Part shown: positions 22,006 through 29,719 of the stretch, piece after piece
Layout: every line of letters begins with the position of its first letter
How positions within the stretch are numbered: the stretch's first letter is position 1
Assembly: GCA_904420285.1 (NCBI GenBank)
Contig: CAJFUM010000018.1
Coordinates: forward strand, 1 to 37,799
Direction: 5' to 3'
Length of the DNA: 37,799 bases
Origin: an uncultured Clostridia bacterium
GTDB taxonomy: Bacteria; Bacillota; Clostridia; TANB77; CAG-508
Translations under genes and position numbers: made by a program
The notes under the pieces: generated by a model
The model's database searches: none
What the model saw: only the letters and a program-made list of their open reading frames with translations
What the model was told of the DNA's origin: nothing

Positions 22006-23820
22006 TTACGCAAATTGGCTATTATAAAGCTCTGCGTATGCTCCATTTTTATTTAACAATTCTTTATGATTTCCTTGCTCGATAATATCACCATTTTTCA
22101 TTACTAAAATTAAGTCTGCATCCATAATTGTAGAAAGTCTATGTGCAATTACGAAACTAGTTCTACCTTTCATAAGATTATCCATTGCTTTTCCTATTTC
22201 TATTTCAGTTCTTGTATCTACACTAGAAGTAGCTTCATCTAAAATTAATACACTTGGATTGCATAACATAACCCTTGCAATAGTTAATAATTGCTTTTGG
22301 CCAACTGAAATATTTTCTGCATCACTACTTAAAATAGTATCATATCCCTCCGGCATTGTTCTAATAAAGAAGTCTACTCTTGCCATTTTAGCAGCTTCTA
22401 TTATTTCTTCTTTTGTAGCTTTTGGATTACCATATGCAATATTTTCTGCTATTGTTCCTTCGAATAGCCATGTATCTTGTAAAACCATTCCAAAATTACT
22501 TCTCAAATTATTTCTAGTCATTTTTTTAGTATCAATTCCATCTAATAATATCATACCATCATTTATATCATAAAAACGCATTAATAAATTTATTAATGTA
22601 GTTTTTCCTGCTCCTGTTGCTCCCACTATAGCTATTTTTTGTCCTGGCTTTACATTAAAGCTAATATCATTCATTAATATTTTGTTTGGTGAATATCCAA
22701 ACTTCACATTTTTGAATGTAATTTCTCCTTTAGCGTTTTTTACACTAATTGGATTTTTCACTTCTTTTGATATTTCTTCTTCATCCAATATTTCATATAC
22801 TCTTTCTAATGAGGCTAATGCTGATTGTAATGAATTTATCATATACGACGCTTCTGTTAAAGGCTCTGCAGCTTGGTTAATATATTGGAAAAATGCTTGG
22901 AATATACCTACCGATAATTGCCCATCTATAAGCATTTTTCCTGCAACAACAGCAATACAAACTTGCCCTAAACGATTTACTAACCTAATAGCTGGATTAA
23001 TGCTATTCATCATAAAATCTGCTTTTTTTGTAGCTTTTGCCACTTCATTTGTAGCATTTCCAATTTTATTTATACTAAATTCTTCCCTATTAAAAGATTT
23101 AATAATTATTCTACCAGTATATGCTTCTTCTATTTCTGCAGTTAAGTTGGAAATACTATTTTGCCTATTTAAAGCATATTGCAAGGTTTTTTTAGAAAAT
23201 AATTTTGTAAGTAACATTGAAATTAATGTAAATCCTAGAAAAATTGCAGTTAGTAATACACTAAACCTAAGCATCATCGCAACAGACCCTATAATCATTC
23301 CTATTGAAGTAAATAATCTTAATAATCCTGTTTGTAATGCTTCTGACATCTTATCTAAGTCATTTGTTACTTTACTTAATATTTCTCCTGGTTGATGTTT
23401 ATCAAAATATGCCAATGGTAAATAATTTAATTTATTACTTACTTCAGTTCTTAATCTTAAACTTAATTTTTCTGCAAAACTTGCCATAACCAAATTTTGT
23501 AATGTGTAAAATACCCATGTTGCTAAATAAATAGAAAATAAAATAAATATTTCATATCCACAATTATTCCAAGTAATAGAAAATGTTGTTCCTGTATTTA
23601 TTGCAGTTTGTACTCCATTCCAAATTAAATCTACAATATGTGCACTATATAAAGGGGCAATAATTGAAAGCAAAGTATAAAAAATAACAGAAACAATAAC
23701 AATTGTAAGTCTTTTATATTGATCGTCTATAGAATGCCATAATCTTTTTATAGTATTTTTTGTACTTTTAGGGGCTTCAGATTCATTTATTTCATTATAT
23801 TCTTTCTTTTCTTCTTCCAA
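22006..23820 (-). CDS. Heterodimeric ABC exporter subunit (catalytic Walker B, degenerate signature)
   Basis: This 604-residue half-transporter has six membrane helices (about 35-330) and a nucleotide-binding domain from about 365. Walker A is GATGAGKTT, Walker B VLILDEATSSVD with the catalytic Glu, and the switch His is in VIAHRLSTI. The signature is ISVGQKQL instead of LSGGQ. The partner gene has the reverse pattern. The start is a TTG at 23820: the ribosome site AGGAGG is coded in the last codons of the partner gene, whose stop lies 1 nt upstream, so the two are translationally coupled. Such pairs (LmrCD, BmrCD, TM287/288 type) export drugs or lipids. It is last in a MarR-controlled operon. 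Confidence 0.93.
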   Translation of the reverse strand: MEEEKKEYNEINESEAPKSTKNTIKRLWHSIDDQYKRLTIVIVSVIFYTLLSIIAPLYSAHIVDLIWNGVQTAINTGTTFSITWNNCGYEIFILFSIYLATWVFYTLQNLVMASFAEKLSLRLRTEVSNKLNYLPLAYFDKHQPGEILSKVTNDLDKMSEALQTGLLRLFTSIGMIIGSVAMMLRFSVLLTAIFLGFTLISMLLTKLFSKKTLQYALNRQNSISNLTAEIEEAYTGRIIIKSFNREEFSINKIGNATNEVAKATKKADFMMNSINPAIRLVNRLGQVCIAVVAGKMLIDGQLSVGIFQAFFQYINQAAEPLTEASYMINSLQSALASLERVYEILDEEEISKEVKNPISVKNAKGEITFKNVKFGYSPNKILMNDISFNVKPGQKIAIVGATGAGKTTLINLLMRFYDINDGMILLDGIDTKKMTRNNLRSNFGMVLQDTWLFEGTIAENIAYGNPKATKEEIIEAAKMARVDFFIRTMPEGYDTILSSDAENISVGQKQLLTIARVMLCNPSVLILDEATSSVDTRTEIEIGKAMDNLMKGRTSFVIAHRLSTIMDADLILVMKNGDIIEQGNHKELLNKNGAYAELYNSQFA

Positions 23821-23821
23821 T

Positions 23822-25540
23822 TTATTTTCCTCCTTTCAGTTGTGAATTTGCAATTTCTTGATAAATTGTACATTTTTTCATCAATTCATCATGTGTTCCA
23901 ATTCCTACTATTTCTCCATCATTTAGAACAATAATTTGATTTGCATTTAATATGGTACTTATTCTTTGCGCAATTACAAGTATTGAAGCATCTTTTATAT
24001 TTTCATTAATAGCATTCCTTAATTTGCTATCTGTTTTAAAATCTAATGCTGAGAAGCTATCATCAAAAACATATAAATCTGCCTTTTTTATTAAAGCCCT
24101 AGCTATAGCTAGTCTTTGTTTTTGACCTCCAGAGAAATTTTTTCCTCCTTGTGCTACTCTTGCTTTTACTCCACCTTCTAGATCATTTACGAAATCTGCT
24201 TGTGCTATTTTCAATGATTTATTTAACTCTAACTTAGTTGCTTTAGAATTTCCAAAATTTAGATTGTCTTCTATTGTCCCGGAAAATAACCAGGCCACTT
24301 GTGGTACATATGATATATGCTTTCTAACTTCTTTTTGAGGAATTTTTCTAATATCTTGACCTTTTAATAATATTTTTCCATTAGTAATATCATGAAATCT
24401 CATAATAAGGCCAGCTATAGTAGATTTTCCGCTTCCTGTACTTCCTATAATTGCTGTAGTTTCTCCTTTTTTACAAGTGAACGATATATTATTTAGTGTA
24501 TTTTCATCTGCATCTGCATATCTAAAAGATACATTTTTAAACTCTAATATTTCATTTGTATTAGAATCTATATATTTATCTGTTCCATTATGAATTTGTA
24601 CCTCTTTTTCTAAAACATCTTTAATTCTATTTAAACAAACAATTGCTCTAGGCATAAGCATTATAACCATTTGTGCCATTATAATGTAAAATAAAATTAA
24701 AATAGCATATTCTGTTAATGCAGTAATATCTCCTATTTCCATTGTACCAATTCCAATTCTATTTCCACCAATCCATAAAATAATTATAATAGTGGTATTA
24801 ATTGCAAATAGAGCAAGTGAATCTAATTTAGCAAATAATTTATTTGCTTTAATTGCAGATTTTTCATAATCTTCAAAAGATTTTCTTAGTCTTCTTTTCT
24901 CATGTCCTTCTTTATTAAAAGCTCGTATAACTCTTACTCCTGTAATATTTTCTCTTAGTACTGAATTCATTTTATCTAAAAAGCTTTGTAATTTTTTAAA
25001 TATTAAAGCTGCTTTTTTAGTAATGAAAACTGCTGATATTATAATTATTAAAGTAGCACCAATTAATAACCAGCCCATGAATACATCTATAGAGAATGCC
25101 ATTGCAATACCTATAATACACATAAATGGAACTGGTAATACCATCTGCATAAAATTTACAAAAGATTGTTGTATAACATTTACATCATTTAATGTTCTTG
25201 TAATCATTGAAGCTGTTCCAAATTGTTTAAAGTCAAATGTAGATAATTCTAATGATTTTTTATATAAAGCATTTCTTATATCTCTACTTATTTTTGATGC
25301 CAAATCTGTACAAAGATATGTTCCAAGTAAAGTACCAAGAGCAGCTAATATTGTTACTATTAGCATAACAATTCCTTTTTGTATTATATACTCTAAGTTG
25401 CCTGTATTTACTCCAATATTAATCATATCTGCTGTTAATGTAGGTATATATAAAGCACCTATAACATCACATATAATAAATATTATTGCAAAAAATAATA
25501 ATTTTCTGTATGGTTTTATAAAATGTAATATTGTTTTCAT
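23822..25540 (-). CDS. Heterodimeric ABC exporter subunit (degenerate Walker B and switch)
   Basis: This 572-residue half-transporter has six membrane helices (about 15-300) and a nucleotide-binding domain from about 330. Walker A is GSTGSGKST and the signature is canonical FSGGQKQR. Walker B is LYVFDDSFSALD, with Asp in place of the catalytic Glu, and the switch is VIAQRISTI with Gln for His. These changes mark the non-hydrolysing site of heterodimeric exporters and complement the ISVGQ signature of the partner. It starts 7 nt after the MarR gene, whose last codons supply the AAAGGAG ribosome site. Confidence 0.93.
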   Translation of the reverse strand: MKTILHFIKPYRKLLFFAIIFIICDVIGALYIPTLTADMINIGVNTGNLEYIIQKGIVMLIVTILAALGTLLGTYLCTDLASKISRDIRNALYKKSLELSTFDFKQFGTASMITRTLNDVNVIQQSFVNFMQMVLPVPFMCIIGIAMAFSIDVFMGWLLIGATLIIIISAVFITKKAALIFKKLQSFLDKMNSVLRENITGVRVIRAFNKEGHEKRRLRKSFEDYEKSAIKANKLFAKLDSLALFAINTTIIIILWIGGNRIGIGTMEIGDITALTEYAILILFYIIMAQMVIMLMPRAIVCLNRIKDVLEKEVQIHNGTDKYIDSNTNEILEFKNVSFRYADADENTLNNISFTCKKGETTAIIGSTGSGKSTIAGLIMRFHDITNGKILLKGQDIRKIPQKEVRKHISYVPQVAWLFSGTIEDNLNFGNSKATKLELNKSLKIAQADFVNDLEGGVKARVAQGGKNFSGGQKQRLAIARALIKKADLYVFDDSFSALDFKTDSKLRNAINENIKDASILVIAQRISTILNANQIIVLNDGEIVGIGTHDELMKKCTIYQEIANSQLKGGK

Positions 25541-25547
25541 ATTATCA

Positions 25548-25997
25548 CTAGTTATTTTCTCCTTTCATAATCTTATCTGTTTCTTTTTTCAATAATTCAA
25601 TAAATTTTCCAGTAATTTTTAATAATTGTTCTCTTTCGTTTTCTCCTAATTTTTCAAATGCAACCTCTTCTGCTTTCATAAATGGATTTAACTGTTTTAC
25701 AACCATTTTATTCCCTTGTTCTGTTAATATTATTTGCTTATCTTTTTTATTTTCTGGAATTGAAGCGAGTGTAATTAATCCCTTTTTTTCTAATACCTTA
25801 AGTGCTGAATTAATTGTCTGTTTACTAAAAGACCATAACTCACATAAGTCCTTTTGCTTATATACTTTACCATTTTCTTGTATAGTATATAAAATCCAAA
25901 AAGCACAATCTGATAGTCCACTAAATTTTGCAAATTGATGATACAAATCATCTAATTCTTTGCTAAGTTTATCAAATAACGCAAGCTGTTCTCTCAT
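25548..25997 (-). CDS. MarR-family repressor
   Basis: This 149-residue winged-helix regulator has the helix-turn-helix WSFSKQTINSALKVLEKKGLI (near 67-87) and the wing PENKKDKQIILTEQGNKMV. It is first in the operon with the two exporter subunits and is most likely their ligand-responsive repressor. The operator is readable: two inverted copies of one 15-bp sequence flank the -10 of its promoter. The ATG at 25997 follows AAGGAGG. Drug binding would release DNA and induce the pump; the ligand is unknown. Confidence 0.92.
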   Translation of the reverse strand: MREQLALFDKLSKELDDLYHQFAKFSGLSDCAFWILYTIQENGKVYKQKDLCELWSFSKQTINSALKVLEKKGLITLASIPENKKDKQIILTEQGNKMVVKQLNPFMKAEEVAFEKLGENEREQLLKITGKFIELLKKETDKIMKGENN

Positions 25998-26014
25998 TTA
26001 TCAACCTCCTTAAA

Positions 26015-26064
26015 AATAGTCCGAATAGAGACTATATTATAGTATCTATTCGGACTATTGTCAA
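26015..26064 (-). promoter_or_regulatory. Consensus promoter with inverted MarR operators
   Basis: Minus strand: TTGACA (26059-26064), 17 nt, TATAAT (26036-26041), a perfect sigma-A match. AATAGTCCGAATAGA at 26015-26029 is repeated exactly in inverted form at 26045-26059, with 15 nt between. One copy fills the promoter spacer and the other covers the transcription start, so occupancy would block initiation. Confidence 0.85.
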
Positions 26065-26079
26065 TAGAAAAAAGATATC

Positions 26080-26715
26080 TTATTTTATAAAATTTGTAAA
26101 ATTAGTAGGTTCTTGTGCAGGTGGTACAATTCCTTTTTCTTTCCCTGCTTCAATGCATTTCAAATAATATGCCATATTTCTTCCAAGTATTCTCATAATT
26201 TGCATGCCTTCTTCATCCTTTTTTACATCTTCTGGAGTTTGACCATGAACCATATTCCAATATCTAGATGAAATTATTGGCATTTGAGTAATACCAAAAT
26301 ATTTATTTAATTGATCATATGTAGCAGTAGTTCCTGCTCTTCTTGCTGATATTACAGTAGCTGCTGGTTTGAACAAAAATCTGTCACCTTTTCCTGCCTG
26401 GAATGCAGAATAAAATACTCTATCCATAAAAGATGTAATAGCTCCTGTTGCACCTGCATAATGTACAGGTGATCCAAATATAAAGCCATCTGCATCTTTA
26501 GCTTTTTCTACAAACTCATTAACCACATCATCAAATACGCATTTTCCAGTTTTGGCACATGTTTTACATGCTATACAACCAGCAATTGGTTTAACACCAA
26601 TCCAAAAAATCTCTGTTTCTACATTTTCTTTATTTAGTTCTTTAGCCACTTCTTCTAAAGCTACATTAACACAACCATTTTTATGTGGTCCTCCATTTAC
26701 TAACATTACTTTCAT
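26080..26715 (-). CDS. Iron-sulfur flavoprotein (NADPH-dependent FMN reductase family)
   Basis: This 211-residue protein has a flavodoxin-like fold: MLVNGGPHKNGCVNVAL binds FMN phosphate and FIFGSPVHYAGATGAITSFMDR contacts the isoalloxazine. A compact motif C-x2-C-x2-C-x5-C (CIACKTCAKTGKC, near 47-59) matches the [4Fe-4S] pattern of Isf-type flavoproteins, which pass electrons from ferredoxin to oxygen or peroxide. It is intact although neighbouring redox genes upstream are truncated. GGAGGG precedes the ATG. It probably belongs to an oxidative-stress or redox-balancing set. Confidence 0.88.
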   Translation of the reverse strand: MKVMLVNGGPHKNGCVNVALEEVAKELNKENVETEIFWIGVKPIAGCIACKTCAKTGKCVFDDVVNEFVEKAKDADGFIFGSPVHYAGATGAITSFMDRVFYSAFQAGKGDRFLFKPAATVISARRAGTTATYDQLNKYFGITQMPIISSRYWNMVHGQTPEDVKKDEEGMQIMRILGRNMAYYLKCIEAGKEKGIVPPAQEPTNFTNFIK

Positions 26716-26779
26716 AAAATCAAATCTCCCTCCTTATTAATTACATTTTACTATACTTTTAAAATTTTATTACTACAAT

Positions 26780-27057
26780 TTATTTTTGTCCGTCTAAATC
26801 TGGCTTCATTGCTGCATAACTTGCAAGTAATTCTGGTGTTCCTTCGTAATATCTTTTATTTTTGTTTATTTTTGCTATTTCTTCCATTTCCTCTGATGTT
26901 AATTCAAAATCAAAAATATCAATATTAGCTTTAATATGGTCTGGGTTTGATGCACCTGGTATTACAATATTACCAGATTGTACATGCCATCTTAATATAA
27001 TTTGAACATTGCTTTTTCCATATTTTTCGGCTAATTTGCTAAATACTGGTTCATTTA
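26780..27057 (-). pseudogene. C-terminal fragment of an aldo/keto reductase
   Basis: The minus strand is open from about 27057 to TAA at 26780-26782 (about 92 codons). It reads LLNEPVFSKLAEKYGKSNVQ, then ILRWHVQSGNIVIPGASNP, then IFDFELTSEEMEEIAKIN, and ends MKPDLDGQK. These are the last third of an AKR of the diketogluconate-reductase type, including the NADPH-binding IPGASNPxHIKAN loop. The catalytic Asp-Tyr-Lys-His part is absent, there is no start codon with a ribosome site, and the neighbouring gene's stop lies at the break point. It is a 5'-truncated remnant. Confidence 0.85.
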
Positions 27058-27789
27058 ATAAGCTTCTATTGAATTAATGGTTAGCTGCTCTAATGACACA
27101 TTAGAATCTTTATATTGTACTTTTACTTTTTCACCTTTTTTCAAATTTCCTAACACTTTTGCATTATCTTCTTTAATATTAAATTTTAGTACAAAGGGTA
27201 ATTTATATCCTTTTTCAGAAATTTCATATTTTAGATATATTTCTCCATTAGAATCAAAATATTCTCCCACAGTTACAACAGCTGTTCTTTCCCCCTTTAT
27301 AGTTTCTTGCTTCATTTTTTCGAAATCATCTGATTTTAAAACAATAATTGAATTATCTTTTGTATCAAAATCATCATTTCCAATAGAGTATTTTGTTAAG
27401 TCTCCCGTACAAATTAATAGATCTCCTTCTTCTATATAGCTTGTATCATATTCTTCTGATGTAAAAAAATCAATGCATTTTTGATTTTTATCGTCAATAT
27501 TTGACCTAGTGTACTCTTCCATTTCAAATCCATATTCTCCAAAATGTTGACCATTAAATATATAAATAAATCCATTATGATGCAATTCTACTACTCCTTG
27601 AATAACTACATCTTGTAATTTTTCAGTAATTATTGCATTATTATCCATGTTTGTTTCTTCTTCATTATAAATATTATAGTTTTCATAATTTGCTGAATCG
27701 TCTTCTTCCTTAATTCTACTAAATCCTATAATTACAGCTATAATTAATACTATTATACAAATTAAAATAATGAATATTTTTTTATTCAT
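27055..27789 (-). CDS. Membrane-anchored hypothetical protein
   Basis: This 244-residue protein starts with a strongly hydrophobic anchor (about residues 4-24; no lipobox Cys) and an acidic linker (about 27-55). An external beta-rich region follows, with VVIQGVVELHHNGFIYIF near 63 and VVTVGEYFDSNGEIYLKYEI near 172. The pattern of short strands suggests an OB-like or similar barrel, but I do not recognise the family. It lies between two redox genes and its final codons and stop (EAY-stop) run into the truncated AKR, so it may have arrived with the rearrangement that cut that gene. AGGGGGG precedes the ATG. Confidence 0.65.
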   Translation of the reverse strand: MNKKIFIILICIIVLIIAVIIGFSRIKEEDDSANYENYNIYNEEETNMDNNAIITEKLQDVVIQGVVELHHNGFIYIFNGQHFGEYGFEMEEYTRSNIDDKNQKCIDFFTSEEYDTSYIEEGDLLICTGDLTKYSIGNDDFDTKDNSIIVLKSDDFEKMKQETIKGERTAVVTVGEYFDSNGEIYLKYEISEKGYKLPFVLKFNIKEDNAKVLGNLKKGEKVKVQYKDSNVSLEQLTINSIEAY

Positions 27790-27822
27790 ATCAAATCCCC
27801 CCTTATAATATCCGTATAGTCT

Positions 27823-28365
27823 TTAGTTTTGTATCTCATTAATTATCTTATCTAAATCAGAAAAATCAATAAAATTAACTTTTTTATTATAAGTTTCTAT
27901 CATTGCCCTATTTTCTGCAGTTTGCTTTTCTGCAGGTAGGTTTTTAACTGCATTATAAAGCAATTTCATCATTGTTTTATGAGCAAATTTTAGTTTTGAA
28001 TAATCAATTCCACCTCTTAGATGAAATATTTTAGCTTTTTCAAAAATCTCTTTTTGAACCTGCATTTTTATGTTATTCCTTATATTATTTATATTTTTTT
28101 CATCTGTTGGATCTGCAAGACCAACTGTTACTAAAATAATTGTTTTATCTGATATGTCATTTAATTTCTTTAATGTTTTAGACATTCCCAATACTCCACC
28201 TGCATACAATCCACCTAAATAAATAATCTTATTATAATTATTTATATTTTTTATATTTTCAAAAGATATTGCTGGTATATTAGTTGTTTTTGAAAGTTCT
28301 TCTGCATATTGTTTTGTTGTTCCATAATGGGAACCATATATTATAACATTATTTTCTATATTCAT
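27823..28365 (-). CDS. Flavodoxin-domain protein
   Basis: This 180-residue protein has the FMN phosphate loop GSHYGTTKQYAEEL near residue 11, the LGGLYAGGVLGMSK loop near 51, and VTVGLADPTD near 80. The arrangement resembles the flavodoxin_5/HemG-like group rather than electron-carrier flavodoxins. FHLRGGIDYSKLKFAHKTMMKLLY matches the HemG-type C-terminal region. It probably reduces a quinone or other small acceptor. The promoter overlaps a 10-bp inverted repeat. GGAGAAG precedes the ATG. Confidence 0.82.
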   Translation of the reverse strand: MNIENNVIIYGSHYGTTKQYAEELSKTTNIPAISFENIKNINNYNKIIYLGGLYAGGVLGMSKTLKKLNDISDKTIILVTVGLADPTDEKNINNIRNNIKMQVQKEIFEKAKIFHLRGGIDYSKLKFAHKTMMKLLYNAVKNLPAEKQTAENRAMIETYNKKVNFIDFSDLDKIINEIQN

Positions 28366-28401
28366 TTATTATCTTCTCCATTTACTATTTCTATTTGCTC
28401 C

Positions 28402-28446
28402 ATATTATCATAAATGAGAGTAATTATCAATATAACTACTCTCATT
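28402..28446 (-). promoter_or_regulatory. Promoter and operator-like inverted repeat of the flavodoxin gene
   Basis: Minus strand: TTGATA (28425-28430), 17 nt, TAATAT (28402-28407). AATGAGAGTA (28413-28422) and TACTCTCATT (28437-28446) form a perfect 10-bp inverted repeat with a 14-nt centre that brackets the -35. The adjacent LysR gene is broken, so the regulator is unknown. Confidence 0.6.
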
Positions 28447-28500
28447 AAATATATAATCTATCTTATAACTTTTTTAATAAAATCACACTAATTTATATTT

Positions 28501-28779
28501 TTATTTTTTTAGTTGTAATCCGTCTTTAAATGCATTTCCCACTCTTTCTGTTACTTTATAATATCCGTGAGTATATGGATCAAATGCAATAGCATTAACT
28601 AATTCAACATCAACATTTTCCCCATTCATAACATTCTCATCAGCAGTTACTTTTACCACTTTTCCTATTACTTCACAACCATATTCGTCATCTTGATATT
28701 CTATAAATTCGCACTCCATGCAAATTGGAAATTCATTTATAATAGGTGCATCTACATTTTCTGATTTTGTTGCTGTTAA
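28501..28779 (-). pseudogene. C-terminal fragment of a flavin reductase family protein
   Basis: The open frame runs upstream of its first ATG (28719) and reads LTATKSENVDAPIINEFPIC, then MECEFIEYQDDEYGC, GKVVKVTADENVM, AIAFDPYTHGYYKV, and ends VGNAFKDGLQLKK. This is the C-terminal half of an FMN-binding flavin reductase (usual length about 180-200), whose N-terminal FMN-binding strands are gone. A stop lies just upstream in this frame, and homology ends near 28779. The MEC start has no clear ribosome site. Probably non-functional. Confidence 0.8.
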
Positions 28780-28894
28780 GTGATTCTGATAAATTTAATA
28801 CAATATTGACATGGAAGTTCAAAAAAGTTAAAATTGTATTAACCAAAAGTTAATACTTGGTATATTAATGTTAAATGAAAAGGAGTTACGTATT

Positions 28895-29646
28895 TTGTAT
28901 AATAAATATTTAGATATTTTTATAGAAGTTGCAGACACTGGCAGCTTTTCTAAAGCAGCTGAAAGGCTATATATTTCGCCAACAGCAGTTATGAAGCAAA
29001 TGAATCTTATGGAAAGAGTAAATATTTTATTACAATTGGAACTTCTCTATTATATCCATGTAAACCATTAGTTGATTTATGGTATCAAATAAGTGATCAA
29101 CATTCAGAATTCAAAATAAAAATAGTTCCTTTTGAAGATAATCATTCTACAATTTTAAACACCCTTATTAGTAATGGCACTAATTTAGATTTTATTGTAT
29201 CTCCTTGTGATTCTCCAAATTGGATTCAAAATGTAAATTTTTTAAAACTAGGAGATTACAAATTTTGCGTTGCAGTTCCATTAAACCATCCTTTAGCCAA
29301 AAGAGATGAAATCTCATTAGAAGATTTATCTGGAGAACAAGTCATGATTATTACTACTGGTGATAGTAAACAGAATCAAGATTTATTAAATAAAATAAGA
29401 AATAAATATAATAATGTAGAAATACTGGATGCCCCATTCTTTTATGATATAAATGTATTTAATAAATGTGAAGAAAATGGATATTTACTTATAACTTTAG
29501 AATGCTGGAAAGATGTGCATCCTGCTTTCAAAACAATTTCATTATCTTCTGGAGAAACTATTCCTTATGGTATTATTTATTCTAAAAATGCTTCAAAAGA
29601 AGCTTTGAATTTTCTAGAAATCTTAAAAAAAGTTATTAAAATTTAA
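28895..29646 (+). pseudogene. LysR-family regulator with internal deletion and frameshift
   Basis: A TTG at 28895, 9 nt after AAAAGGAG, starts MYNKYLDIFIEVADTGSFSK with helix-turn-helix LYISPTAVMKQMNLMER. At about 29018 the LysR sequence breaks. It resumes in another frame at IGTSLLYPCKPLVDLW and stays open through the effector domain (GDYKFCVAVPLNHPLA, SGEQVMIIT, IYSKNASKEALNF) to the stop at 29644-29646. About 50 residues (the rest of the winged helix and the linker) are missing as well as the frame. It cannot make a functional regulator. It faces away from the truncated flavin reductase, its likely former target. Confidence 0.88.
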
Positions 29647-29658
29647 ATTTATAGAGAA

Positions 29659-29689
29659 AAATAATAGAGTTAAGCAAACTCTATTATTT
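29659..29689. terminator. Bidirectional terminator between lysR remnant and cadA
   Basis: Perfect 13-bp arms (29659-29671 and 29677-29689) with a 5-nt loop. TTTCTTTATT follows on the plus strand and TTTTTCTC on the minus strand, so it can end both convergent transcripts. Confidence 0.85.
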
Positions 29690-29719
29690 CTTTATTCTTC
29701 CAATATTCTGTTAAATTTT

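Noticed and set aside
22682..23395. 237-codon open frame on the plus strand
   Set aside because: It is the exact antisense of the transmembrane and ATPase parts of a clear ABC exporter gene, and has no family-like sequence of its own.
25023..25595. 190-codon open frame on the plus strand
   Set aside because: Antisense shadow of the second ABC exporter subunit; hydrophobic content merely mirrors the membrane helices.
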